Assembly: GCA_023444055.1 (NCBI GenBank)
Contig: JAEZRV010000044.1
Location: forward strand, 113,776-177,775
Length of the DNA: 64,000 nt
Source of the DNA: Bacillota bacterium
GTDB lineage: Bacteria > Bacillota > Clostridia > Acetivibrionales > DSM-1351
Direction: 5' to 3'
Shown: positions 17,271 through 25,373 of the stretch, in pieces
Numbering within the stretch: position 1 is the stretch's first letter
Layout: each line of letters begins with the position of its first letter
Program-made: the position numbers and the translations under genes
The notes under the pieces: generated by a model
What the model was told of the DNA's origin: nothing
What the model saw: the letters and a program-made list of their open reading frames with translations, nothing else
Database searches by the model: none

Positions 17271-17647
17271 AGATATCTCCCAAAACGGTTACTAATTAAA
17301 ATGATATTAGTACTCTACCATTTTCCTCAATCAAATCCATTTATATGGATTTCAAACTTCTTTTTACTGTTTTCTTCTCTTTTTAGTAAGCTATTTAAAT
17401 GATGCACAACCTGCCTTTAGCTTAATCTAGTTTCGAATTCAAATTTATAAATCGGTAATAGGCTATACATTTTTTCTCCTAATTGTTTTAGTATTCAATT
17501 ACATTATGTTTTTCTAATCGCTAGCTAGTAGTTCAAACTATTATAAACCAATAAAGTAATCAATTTGAACCTTTAGAAAATTTGTTTAGTATTCTTTGAA
17601 TCATAAATACAAGACAATAGATATCATAATAAAACAATTTTATGTAA
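17271..17647. other. Spacer without a recognised gene
   Basis: It contains a 26-bp sequence (17291-17316) repeated at 33132-33157 with one mismatch, and a perfect hairpin AAATCCAT-TTAT-ATGGATTT (17333-17352). No coding potential is seen. Confidence 0.5.
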
Positions 17648-18295
17648 TTAGCTTATGTTATCATATTTTCTATTTATTGCATCAATAACTAATTCTGTAG
17701 CACTATTAACAAAAGTACCATATTCATCTCTTGACATTCCTATATATATGAATTCTCCTGTTTCTCTTTTTGGCATATACCCCATAATAGCTACTTTACG
17801 AACAATTGCTCCAAACGGCAAATATTCAATATAATCTGGAAACGATTTAAGTTCAATTATTTCTGTAAAATATCCAGAATTCGGATTCTCCTCCAGATAT
17901 TCTTTTTCAATTGAATAAATATCTTTCATTCTTTCTTTTCCGTTAATAAGAATTTTAACTGAATCCCAATTTTCCACCATTCCCTGTGATCGTTCGCTTA
18001 ATACAGCATGATTTTTTATCCTATTCCAAACTGCTTTAACTCTCTTTTCATCTCGAATATATCTTTGAAACTCGGCATCCGTTATTAAATGTGCATAATA
18101 TCCTAATAGAAATGATTTCTCCTCAACCGAATTTAATCCTTGCTTTCTCTCTCCTATATATTTGTCATAAAATCTATCGCAATCAGAGGCCACTTTTCTC
18201 TTATCAGTCATCCAATGTGTCACTTCGCGAGGTGGTGTAAACTGTGTCCAATTTTCATTTTCCACATTACAATCTACTGTGAACAATACTACCAC
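17648..18295 (-). CDS. Zinc-dependent phospholipase C-like hydrolase, N-terminally truncated
   Basis: 215 residues from a GTG at 18295. The segments EVTHW near residue 25 and SFLLGYYAHLITDAEF near residue 65 contain histidine and aspartate positions typical of the clostridial zinc-dependent phospholipase C/S1-P1 nuclease superfamily. Full members begin about 25-30 residues earlier with a first His-containing helix; this reading frame is closed by a TAA just upstream, so that part is missing. The frame overlaps the 3' end of the zinc-ribbon gene by 29 bases. It may be a 5'-truncated pseudogene translated weakly or not at all. Confidence 0.5.
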   Translation of the reverse strand: MVVLFTVDCNVENENWTQFTPPREVTHWMTDKRKVASDCDRFYDKYIGERKQGLNSVEEKSFLLGYYAHLITDAEFQRYIRDEKRVKAVWNRIKNHAVLSERSQGMVENWDSVKILINGKERMKDIYSIEKEYLEENPNSGYFTEIIELKSFPDYIEYLPFGAIVRKVAIMGYMPKRETGEFIYIGMSRDEYGTFVNSATELVIDAINRKYDNIS

Positions 18296-18437
18296 AATTT
18301 TTACATATTAAGTATTCTACTTTAGAACCGATTAATCCTGATGAACTTGCCATAATACATGCGTGTGATTGATGATAACCAACTCCCAGATCTATATTAT
18401 TACAATATGGGCATTTTTCTATAATTGTTTTTTCCAT
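18267..18437 (-). CDS. Small zinc-ribbon protein (56 aa)
   Basis: A 56-residue protein with two CxxC knuckles, KCPYC near the N-terminus and ICKNCGSIVHSR at the C-terminus. Together they form a likely zinc ribbon. A GGGAGGT site lies 8 bases before the ATG at 18437. Similar tiny clostridial proteins are common and uncharacterised. It overlaps the start of the truncated hydrolase gene. Confidence 0.75.
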   Translation of the reverse strand: MEKTIIEKCPYCNNIDLGVGYHQSHACIMASSSGLIGSKVEYLICKNCGSIVHSRL

Positions 18438-18627
18438 CCTAATACCTCCCTGTCAAATATAAATAATACTTACTTTGTCTTTCTCAACTATATCGAACTA
18501 ATTCTACTATAATTATACAACAGGTAATGTTATTAACCAACTAAGGTCTCACAGGTAAACTTGATATTTCCCTACACTTAACTGTCACTAATGCTGATGT
18601 TGCGGTTCTCAAAAGGTTATTCCCTTT

Positions 18628-18736
18628 CTCAGTCAATTTTTTTAGCATTCAAAATCTTGTGTATCCATATAAAGGCTCTCCTATCTTACGGATTGATAGA
18701 CCATTAATCATACATTCTACATATTTTTCCCAAACA
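18628..18736 (-). pseudogene. IS1595-like transposase fragment
   Basis: On the minus strand the frame reads VWEKYVECMINGLSIRKIGE, then after a frameshift HKILNAKK. The pattern of a GLSIRK helix followed by a WRHKILNA-like motif is typical of IS1595-family transposases. Only some 35 codons survive, with frameshifts. The rest of 18438-18890 has no recognised feature. Confidence 0.5.
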
Positions 18737-18890
18737 TTAAGTTATTTCCTTGTTACTGCTGTAATGTAATTGGCATTAGCAACAAATGTTTATATACAAA
18801 TCTTTCTCTAATGTAGCAAAGTCAACTGAAATTTTTTTATTGAAAGATAAGTCCTAAGTAAATATACTGGAACAGTGATGTTTTTGTAAA

Positions 18891-18939
18891 GGTAAAAAGT
18901 GTGATAAAGTTTTTACTATTGCAAAAACTTTATCACACT
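18891..18939 (-). terminator. Strong terminator of the bacteriocin-like unit
   Basis: A perfect 17-bp stem, AGTGTGATAAAGTTTTT (18898-18914) against 18923-18939, with an 8-nt loop. On the minus strand it is followed by TTTTTACC. It ends the two-gene unit 19408-18959. Confidence 0.88.
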
Positions 18940-18958
18940 CTCCGATATTAAAAAAGAA

Positions 18959-19135
18959 TTAGTTTGTTTTTTTATGTAATATATAGGTAATCAGAACAGT
19001 TATTGCACAAATAATACTAATAAATAAAGTAATAGCACTTATCATAGAATGCTTATTTAATAAATAAATTATTGTAACTAATACAGTACATATCCAAGTT
19101 ATTATTAAGCATACTAGTAACAAATTCTTTTTCAT
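18959..19135 (-). CDS. Two-helix membrane protein (58 aa), candidate bacteriocin immunity protein
   Basis: It begins MKKNLLLVCLIITWICTVLV and has a second hydrophobic helix ITLFISIICAITVLITYIL, ending in basic HKKTN. An AAAAGGAG site precedes the ATG. It starts 28 bp after the bacteriocin-like gene and shares its terminator. Small two-helix proteins directly after class II bacteriocins often give self-immunity, so this is the natural candidate, but no sequence homology is claimed. Confidence 0.65.
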   Translation of the reverse strand: MKKNLLLVCLIITWICTVLVTIIYLLNKHSMISAITLFISIICAITVLITYILHKKTN

Positions 19136-19162
19136 TTTTATTCTCCTTTTTCTAAATACTTC

Positions 19163-19408
19163 TTAGTCATTCCAAGTAGCGATACCTATGGTTATACAAG
19201 AAGCTCCAGCTAATACAGTAGCCCATCCACCAACTTTTGTTAAGCCAGTAGGTTCAGGTGCTAAAAGCATGCAAGCTCCTGCAACCACACCACAAACACC
19301 ACCAAAAACTGCTACTCCAGCTAAAAATCCACCTCCTTCAATATCAAATATTTCGTTATTTGATAATTCCATAAAACTACTATTTCTTAAAACTAAAGTA
19401 TTTGTCAT
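19163..19408 (-). CDS. Double-glycine leader bacteriocin-like peptide (81 aa)
   Basis: The N-terminus MTNTLVLRNSSFMELSNNEI plus FDIEGG is a classical double-glycine leader (L-N-I-EGG pattern), predicting cleavage after Gly27 or one residue earlier by a peptidase-containing ABC transporter. The mature part is hydrophobic, rich in Gly/Ala (FLAGVAVFGGVCGVVAGACM and GGWATVLAGASCITIGIATW), with GxxxG-like repeats and three cysteines, resembling class IIb or Blp-type bacteriocins. GGAGGTC precedes the ATG. No transporter or partner peptide lies nearby, so export would rely on one elsewhere. Confidence 0.8.
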   Translation of the reverse strand: MTNTLVLRNSSFMELSNNEIFDIEGGGFLAGVAVFGGVCGVVAGACMLLAPEPTGLTKVGGWATVLAGASCITIGIATWND

Positions 19409-19544
19409 TTATATGACCTCCTATTTTATTTTTCACAAACGTATCTTCTACTTCTTTTTTCTGTTCTGCGCACAAGCTTCAATCCAAAGTTTCTTTACAT
19501 TCGTAGTATATATTAAACACTGTTCCATGGTTTACAGTAGCTAA

Positions 19545-19989
19545 TTACAGAGTATTTGGGTTCACACCTATATATACGTCAACAACCATATCATCTGGTG
19601 TCATCCCTAGCATCAAATCCTTGACCTAAACATTGTAAGCTGCTGTTATTTGTTGCAGCTTTTTCTGTTGAATATATGCAAGCATATCATTATATGTATT
19701 TTGTATGGTCGCCGGATTACCCTCATGCCTTGCATAAACCTCATTTACTATGTGAAACATAGGTTTAGATGAATATTCGTTTGGCAATTCAATTTTCTTA
19801 TCTTGGGTACTAGTATCTCCATATCCAAGAGAGGCATTCCTCCTTGTGGTTCCATCGCAAAAGTCACAGTACAATGGGTCCAGCTGAATCAATAGTAGCT
19901 TTATTCTTGTTGCTTGGTATTGATACAGATTTATTTAATAATGTATTATAACCATATCTATTATTGATATTATTTGAAATATAACTCAT
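19545..19989 (-). pseudogene. Disrupted gene of unknown function
   Basis: A good start (MSYISNNINNRYGYNTLLNK, GAGAGGAATGG upstream) runs 41 codons to a TGA at 19864-19866. A second frame then continues for about 88 codons (19892-19626: DPLYCDFCDGTTRRNASLGY ... LAYIQQKKLQQITAAYNV), meets a TAG, and goes on in the same frame (VKDLMLGMTPDDMVVDVYIG) to a TAA at 19545. One frameshift and one in-frame stop therefore break a protein of about 145 residues. The family is not recognised. Confidence 0.6.
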
Positions 19990-20099
19990 GGTAGACCATT
20001 CCTCTCAACTATATTAAGATATCCATTATTATTATCGTACAATACAGTTATACTGTTTACTATTATTTTACAGTTTTGTATTAATGTAAATAATTTAAT

Positions 20100-20390
20100 T
20101 TACCTATAACAGAACTTATGCTGTTTATTATAAAAAAAATATACATAAAATGTAAATGGATCATCTGATATTACTTCAATATCTGCTGAAGAATACCCAT
20201 GAGGAAATATTAATGAAATATCTCCAACCTTAAATTTCATTTCAGGATATTTTTTTGCTAAATAATGTTGGATTATGCTCTTTGATTCTTCTTTAAATTC
20301 CTGATCTTTATAATCAAGTACGAATATTCCACTTAACAATACAATAATTGATGAAAATATTATTATAATAATTAACTTAATTCTTCGCAT
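20100..20390 (-). CDS. Small membrane-anchored hypothetical protein (96 aa)
   Basis: MRRIKLIIIIIFSSIIVLLS forms an N-terminal helix, followed by an extracellular domain (SIIQHYLAKKYPEMKFKVGD ... FTFYVYFFYN). The start at 20390 has an AGAAGG site; a longer reading to 20444 does not. The pattern resembles YfjL-like clostridial proteins, but the end is abrupt after HKFCYR, suggesting C-terminal loss. Confidence 0.55.
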   Translation of the reverse strand: MRRIKLIIIIIFSSIIVLLSGIFVLDYKDQEFKEESKSIIQHYLAKKYPEMKFKVGDISLIFPHGYSSADIEVISDDPFTFYVYFFYNKQHKFCYR

Positions 20391-20539
20391 TATATTACCT
20401 TCTGTATCATTATATAATTTATAAAAATCGAGTATAAAATTCAATATTTTTTAATTCAATGATCCACACCACATAAGATCAGTTAGTTCGCACTTTCTAA
20501 CTACTCTGCTTTAAATTAAAAAGCTATTATATCAATAAT

Positions 20540-20632
20540 ATATTTGGATTTAACTGGAGTCAAAGTATTTTTGTTTAGCTGTTTTTTTTATTATAAATTT
20601 ATCTATTAGCATTGAAATGTTTGTGTTGGTTT
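20540..20632 (-). pseudogene. Recombinase remnant, copy C (internally deleted)
   Basis: Bases matching copy B on both sides of a gap: the TNTNISM-IDK piece (about 20590-20632) and the 3' flank (20540-20580, matching 16008-16050) are joined, while the roughly 130 bases coding for the last 40 residues of copy B are absent. Confidence 0.55.
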
Positions 20633-20856
20633 GGGCTCCATGGAGGTGTTTCGTTATTAAAGGGCGGCTGCCTAGTTAAGCCCATTCTTTCTGCATAATC
20701 ATCCAGCATTTCAAGCACAGTGAACCTATGAAATCTTGCCACATCACAGTGAGGTTCGTTTCTTCCTTTAGGATTAATTGCATGTAAGAATGTTATATCG
20801 CCACTTGTGAAAGTACCAAATTCATTTATCAACTTTCCTTTACATCCTTTACGCAC
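20599..20856 (-). CDS. Hypothetical protein (85 aa), tail runs into recombinase debris
   Basis: It starts at a GTG and overlaps the end of the preceding gene by 28 bases. The core (DITFLHAINPKGRNEPHCDV, RFHRFTVLEMLDDYAERMGL) is compact and not recognised. The last residues (HKHFNANR) are an out-of-frame reading of the copy C recombinase remnant, so the original C-terminus has been lost or replaced. Doubtful as a functional gene. Confidence 0.4.
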   Translation of the reverse strand: MRKGCKGKLINEFGTFTSGDITFLHAINPKGRNEPHCDVARFHRFTVLEMLDDYAERMGLTRQPPFNNETPPWSPNQHKHFNANR

Positions 20857-21341
20857 CAGTAAGAGCCACTTTTAATAATCTTCAAAGTATTAAATGTCGG
20901 CTCCATATCTCCTGTTGAACTAGTCCAGTAATATTTTATAACAATCTCGTAAGTGTTATTATCAATTTTATTATTTTTAACAATCTCATACTCCCTAAGC
21001 CAAGGGCTTGAACCACCAATATGCCAAAAGCTCTCATCAGCCTGTCCCAATTTTTTTATTATTTCATTTTTTAATTGATTGCAAGCCACAGAGTACTGGT
21101 AAACACCATTTCTCGTTTCTTCAGCCTTTGCCCATAAATTAGCAACCTGTAATGGACTTGTTGCACCCAATTCATCAATTGCATCCTTAAAGTGAGAAAC
21201 TTGTGCTTTAAGCTGCTGGTAACTTGCAAGAGTGTCTTGATAATTAGGTTCTATATTTTCGTGACAGGTTGCATATGATGTACTAGTACTTATGAGTACT
21301 ATAATTATTGCTGATAATATACTTTTAAAAAATTTTATCAA
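20829..21341 (-). CDS. Secreted hypothetical protein (170 aa)
   Basis: A Sec signal peptide (MIKFFKSILSAIIIVLISTS, cleavage after SYA) precedes a helical region (ANLWAKAEETRNGVYQYSVA) and a C-terminal beta domain (YEIVIKYYWTSSTGDMEPTF, SGSYWCVKDVKES) that resembles NTF2-like or other extracellular proteins. Cysteines at both ends could form a disulfide. No family is named with confidence. Confidence 0.6.
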   Translation of the reverse strand: MIKFFKSILSAIIIVLISTSTSYATCHENIEPNYQDTLASYQQLKAQVSHFKDAIDELGATSPLQVANLWAKAEETRNGVYQYSVACNQLKNEIIKKLGQADESFWHIGGSSPWLREYEIVKNNKIDNNTYEIVIKYYWTSSTGDMEPTFNTLKIIKSGSYWCVKDVKES

Positions 21342-21561
21342 TTCTGTTCACTCCCTATTTATTTACTTAGTATATTGTTAGTTTTCCTTTAGAATATAAA
21401 TTTACAGTTGTAATTTATGGATTGGTTACTTTAACTTTGTAATTTCTTTTTATTCTTTTATTAATGAATTTTCTATACGCTGTTCATTTGTAACTATCAA
21501 TTAAGTACCTCCAATCAAATGCGAGTTTAAAGAGAGACTCACATTTGATATGTATTTCTTT

Positions 21562-22197
21562 TTACTTTTTATCAAATACGCTGTAATATGTCTCCTTGCC
21601 ATCTTTTACATGTACTATTTTTATTGTGCTCACCATCCAATCTTGGAACGTTAGGTAGACATATTCATTATCTGATATATTTACTATCATGCCTGTAGAT
21701 TTTTGATACAGTTTATCGTTGTAATCTAAATTTGTACAGTAAAACATCTTTTCACGGTTATCTCTATATTCCTTTTCGGTTAATTCTTTTACAAGATTAT
21801 TTTCAAAGGAATAACCATACCTAGCAACTAAACCTTCGGGCTCTTTAGTAACACCAAAACTAATTTGCTTTCCATCTTGCGAAACAAAGCAGCCAACCTT
21901 CATATACTTGTCTGTCAATAGTGATGAAAGATCAAATGATTTAGTAACAACCTTATTTTTCATATCATAAACATATACTCCACCACAATTAAATATGACT
22001 TTCTCCTTATCGGCATAAATAAGTTTTGGAGGTTCAGACCCAATTCTTAAGTCATCAACTGTTTTTAAGTCAACCTGACTAATAACATCTTCATTTTTAT
22101 TTGCTTTGTGGCTATTATAATTAAAAAGTATAATTAAAATAGATGTACAAGCAACAATTACAATACAAAGTAGTATAAGTACTTTCTTTTTATTCAT
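21562..22197 (-). CDS. Membrane-anchored hypothetical protein (211 aa)
   Basis: The ATG at 22197 (MNKKKVLILLCIVIVACTSI) is chosen because GGAGGGC precedes it; the frame is open further to 22236. One helix (about residues 5-25) anchors an extracellular domain with repeated short beta segments (PPKLIYADKEKVIFNCGGVY, VYDMKNKVVTKSFDLSS, VGCFVSQDGKQISFGVT), suggesting a partial beta-propeller. Function unknown. Confidence 0.6.
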   Translation of the reverse strand: MNKKKVLILLCIVIVACTSILIILFNYNSHKANKNEDVISQVDLKTVDDLRIGSEPPKLIYADKEKVIFNCGGVYVYDMKNKVVTKSFDLSSLLTDKYMKVGCFVSQDGKQISFGVTKEPEGLVARYGYSFENNLVKELTEKEYRDNREKMFYCTNLDYNDKLYQKSTGMIVNISDNEYVYLTFQDWMVSTIKIVHVKDGKETYYSVFDKK

Positions 22198-22433
22198 TAT
22201 ATAGCCCTCCAAGCTAAACACATTATGGTATGACAAATCAGTTAAATACTTCCACCTAATTAAAACTCCTCTCCTTTTATTTTAAAATTTGTTATAAGAG
22301 AAAGTATATCAAAATATTTCTCACATGGAAATATTTTGTTTTAAACGTAGCCAAAGAAATAACTATACAGTGCAGTATTATGATGCTACAATTACAGAAA
22401 GACAAACTTGATTTTGTAGAGGATACAGGAAAA

Positions 22434-22949
22434 ATGATAATTATAATTACAGGTGCATCGCATACAGGAAAAACTCTGTTGGCTCAAAAAATGTTAGAAA
22501 AAATGCAGTGGCCATATTTTTCTATTGACCATTTAAAAATGGGATTAATAAGAAGTGGAAATACTGATCTGACACCAGCAAACGAAGCTGAACTTGTGGA
22601 ATATCTTTGGCCAATCGTTAGAGAAATGATAAAGACAGCAATAGAGAACCATCAAAATCTGATTATAGAGGGATGCTATGTTCCTTTTGACTGGCAAAGT
22701 GATTTTGATAATGAATATTTAAAAGAAATAAGGTATATTTGTCTTGTTATGTCCAAGGAGTATATACTTAATCATTTTGACGAAATTAAAACACATGCCA
22801 GTGATATCGAATGTCGTTTGGATGATTCGTATTGTAATGCGGATTGGCTGATTAGAAATAATACTTATAATCTGGAAATGTGTCAGAAAAATGGATTGCA
22901 GTATGTTTGGATAAATGATAAATATGATTTTGTAATTGATATTATATAA
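22434..22949 (+). CDS. P-loop kinase-like ATPase (171 aa)
   Basis: The Walker A motif GASHTGKT is near the N-terminus (MIIIITGASHTGKTLLAQKM). IDHLKMGLIRSG and ENHQNLIIEGCYVPFDW resemble adenylate-kinase/2-phosphoglycerate-kinase-like small-molecule kinases. The frame is open upstream to 22380; the ATG at 22434 follows ACAGGAAAA and gives the compact form. Single gene on the plus strand among minus-strand genes. Substrate unknown. Confidence 0.75.
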   Translation: MIIIITGASHTGKTLLAQKMLEKMQWPYFSIDHLKMGLIRSGNTDLTPANEAELVEYLWPIVREMIKTAIENHQNLIIEGCYVPFDWQSDFDNEYLKEIRYICLVMSKEYILNHFDEIKTHASDIECRLDDSYCNADWLIRNNTYNLEMCQKNGLQYVWINDKYDFVIDII

Positions 22950-23080
22950 CGGCACCATTGATTATTAGATGGTATTTTTTACCACATCTCCTTCTGTGAG
23001 TTGTTTGATATGAGGCCAAAAGTAAAAGTTCCCTTTAAGCCTGTAGATGTTTTTTAGAGGCTCTATGTATAGTCACCTGC

Positions 23081-23115
23081 AAAAGAACCCATCAATCAAA
23101 TTAAAGGGTTCTTTT
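23081..23115 (-). terminator. Terminator at the end of the hexuronate operon
   Basis: AAAAGAACCC (23081-23090) pairs perfectly with GGGTTCTTTT (23106-23115). The T-rich arm is present on both strands, so it may serve both the kdgK unit and the convergent P-loop gene. Confidence 0.65.
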
Positions 23116-23197
23116 GTGGATGGATAATATTAAAATTGATATTATCTCTTAAATTGTAGTATACACATTGATTTCTAGTGGGAACCCAAAACTCTAC

Positions 23198-24220
23198 TTA
23201 TCTATGTACTCTTCCTGATGCGTCTCCACCTACTAGAGCCTTCACTTCTTCTAGTGATATTAGGTTAAAATCGCCTTCTATTGTATGCTTTAAGCAGCTT
23301 GCAGCCACTGCAAACTCTATTGAATCCTGAGGTGTAAAGTTATTTATCTGAGAATAAATCAAACCTGCCCCAAAGGAATCTCCACCTCCCACTCTATCTA
23401 CAATTCGCAAACTGTACTTCTTTGAGAAAAAGAATTCGTTACCATCATAAAGCATTGCAGACCAATTGTTGTCACTTGCTGAAATGCTTTCTCTTAAGGT
23501 TGTAGCCACCATCTTAAAGCCATATAGTTTCACTAGCTTTTCTGCAACTTGCTTATAACCTTCATGACTGAGCTTTCCACCTGTTATATCTGTATTATCG
23601 GCTTTTATACCAAATACTTTTTCTGCATCCTCTTCATTTGCTATACATACATCAATATATGGAGTCAGCTTGGTAATTACCTCTTGAGCCTTCTCACTTG
23701 ACCATAAGTTTTTTCTGTAGTTAAGATCAAAGCTAACCTTTATGCCCTTTTCTTTTGCTTTCTTGCAAGCAGCAAGACATATATCTGCTACATTATCACT
23801 TAGTGCAGGTGTAATACCTGTGAAGTGAAACCATTCTACATCTTCAAATAGCTTATCCCAGTCAAAATCCTCAAGAGTAGCCAAGGCGATTGCCGAAAAT
23901 GCCCTATCATATATTACCTTTGAAGGTCTTTGTGATGCACCCTTTTCAAGATAATATATACCTACCCTTGCGCCACCTCTAACTATTCCAGAGGTGTCTA
24001 CTCCATACTTTCTTAATGAGTTCACAGCCGCTTGGCCTATCTCATGACTTGGAAGCTTTGTGACAAACTTTGCATCTAGCCCGAAGTTTGAAAGAGATAT
24101 TGCTACATTAGCCTCTCCTCCTCCATAAGTTGCTTCATAGGAGTCTGCTTGGGCAAATCTTAAATATCCACCTGGTGTCAACCTCAACATTAATTCCCCA
24201 AAAGTCACTACTTTTTTCAT
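23198..24220 (-). CDS. kdgK: 2-dehydro-3-deoxygluconate kinase (PfkB family)
   Basis: Phosphorylates 2-keto-3-deoxygluconate to KDPG in hexuronate breakdown. The 340-residue PfkB protein has the N-terminal GGGEANVAISLSNFG motif, FDLNYRKNLW and the C-terminal catalytic RVGGGDSFGAGLIY (catalytic Asp). It is the last gene of uxaC-(remnant)-kdgA-kdgK and starts 30 bp after the aldolase gene. Context decides the sugar; related fructokinases look similar. Confidence 0.9.
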   Translation of the reverse strand: MKKVVTFGELMLRLTPGGYLRFAQADSYEATYGGGEANVAISLSNFGLDAKFVTKLPSHEIGQAAVNSLRKYGVDTSGIVRGGARVGIYYLEKGASQRPSKVIYDRAFSAIALATLEDFDWDKLFEDVEWFHFTGITPALSDNVADICLAACKKAKEKGIKVSFDLNYRKNLWSSEKAQEVITKLTPYIDVCIANEEDAEKVFGIKADNTDITGGKLSHEGYKQVAEKLVKLYGFKMVATTLRESISASDNNWSAMLYDGNEFFFSKKYSLRIVDRVGGGDSFGAGLIYSQINNFTPQDSIEFAVAASCLKHTIEGDFNLISLEEVKALVGGDASGRVHR

Positions 24221-24250
24221 ACGAATTCTGCCCCCTTTTACTGTGCCATT

Positions 24251-25210
24251 TTACTGTACCAAATGTATTCCAAACCCACCAATTTCATTTTCCAGATAAA
24301 TGACCCTTAATTTATTATTTGTATCTAACTTTGCAGTTGATTGGTCAAACATATACCCTTTACTTGTAAGAAAATTAACTGCCCTTTCTATATAATTGGT
24401 TTTGATTGCAATATGTCCATGTGTGCCTTTATACGGCCCTTTCATTAGTTCGATTATATTACCTGCGAATATGGAAGTATCATCATTTTTAAGCTCAAAA
24501 TTAAAAATATTTGATAATTTCGCTGCAAATTCGCTTGCTTCATCATTATCTTCACAATTAATACCAACATGAGCAAGTTTGAAACCAAGCATATTATGCA
24601 TAGCGTTGCTTGCAAGAATTGTTATATTTTCAAAGTCTCCTGCGGCTATTGATCTTTCTGGTACCATCCAACTACCACCACATGCTATAACATTAGAATT
24701 TGAGAGATATTCATTAATATTTTTTTCATCAATTCCTCCAGTAGGCATAAATTTAACATTGCCATATGGCCCGGAAAGTGCTTTAAGCATTTTAACTCCA
24801 CCTGCTGCTTCTGCTGGGAAAAACTTTACAACATCTAATCCTAATTCTAATGCCTGTTCAATATCACTTGGATTTGAGCAGCCTGGAGTAATAGGAATTC
24901 CATTTTTCACACAGTACTCAACTACCTTTGGATTTAAGCCTGGGCTTACAATAAATTGCGCTCCTGCCTTTACAGCTCTATCAACTTGCTCTATTGTTAA
25001 AACTGTACCTGCCCCAACAATCATCTTAGGTAATTTCTTTGTAATTCTTGCTATTGCCCCTTCAGCTGCATCTGTTCTGAAAGTTATCTCAGCAACGGGT
25101 ATCCCACCATCACACAATGCTTCTGCTAACGGTACTGCTTTTTCGACGTCATTTATTTTAATTACTGGAACTATGCCTATTAAAGAAATTTTATGAAGTA
25201 CGTCATGCAT
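24251..25210 (-). CDS. kdgA: KDPG/KHG aldolase fused to a VOC (glyoxalase-like) domain
   Basis: Residues 1-205 form a complete class I KDPG aldolase: VPVIKINDVEKAVPLAEAL, AEITFRT (catalytic Glu), VGAGTVLT, SPGLNP, the Schiff-base lysine in DVVKFFPAEAAGG, and PTGGI. Residues about 215-319 are an extra domain (LAHVGINCEDNDEASEFAAK, THGHIAIKTNYIERAVNFLT, FGIHLVQ) with the VOC metalloenzyme fold. It cleaves KDPG to pyruvate and glyceraldehyde-3-phosphate; the role of the VOC part is unknown. Such fusions occur in other Clostridia. Confidence 0.92.
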   Translation of the reverse strand: MHDVLHKISLIGIVPVIKINDVEKAVPLAEALCDGGIPVAEITFRTDAAEGAIARITKKLPKMIVGAGTVLTIEQVDRAVKAGAQFIVSPGLNPKVVEYCVKNGIPITPGCSNPSDIEQALELGLDVVKFFPAEAAGGVKMLKALSGPYGNVKFMPTGGIDEKNINEYLSNSNVIACGGSWMVPERSIAAGDFENITILASNAMHNMLGFKLAHVGINCEDNDEASEFAAKLSNIFNFELKNDDTSIFAGNIIELMKGPYKGTHGHIAIKTNYIERAVNFLTSKGYMFDQSTAKLDTNNKLRVIYLENEIGGFGIHLVQ

Positions 25211-25241
25211 ATCAAATTCCCCCTATATTTAAATAATTTAA

Positions 25242-25373
25242 CTACCAAACACCAGAACATGCTGAAATTCCATCATCTACAGGTATTACCACACCATTGA
25301 GAAAGCTAGATACTTTTTCATTTGCAAGAAAAAGGGGTACTCCTATAAGCTCTTCAGCATTACTAAATCCGTC
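25242..25373 (-). pseudogene. C-terminal stub of a short-chain dehydrogenase
   Basis: On the minus strand 43 codons (FSNAEELIGVPLFLANEKVS, SFLNGVVIPVDDGISACSGV, W, stop) are the typical tail of an SDR oxidoreductase: FLANEKVSSFLNG...IPVDDG. They lie in frame directly after the uxaC stop codon, with no start of their own. The gene between uxaC and kdgA would be expected to be a fructuronate/keto-gluconate-type reductase; nearly all of it has been deleted. Confidence 0.75.

Noticed and set aside
19440..19530. 26-codon minus-strand frame (MEQCLIYTTNVKKLWIEA)
   Set aside because: Too short, no convincing ribosome site, no repeat in the window; possibly debris upstream of the bacteriocin gene.
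24579..25196. 205-codon plus-strand frame opposite kdgA
   Set aside because: It mirrors the kdgA codons; the aldolase motifs are unequivocal on the minus strand.
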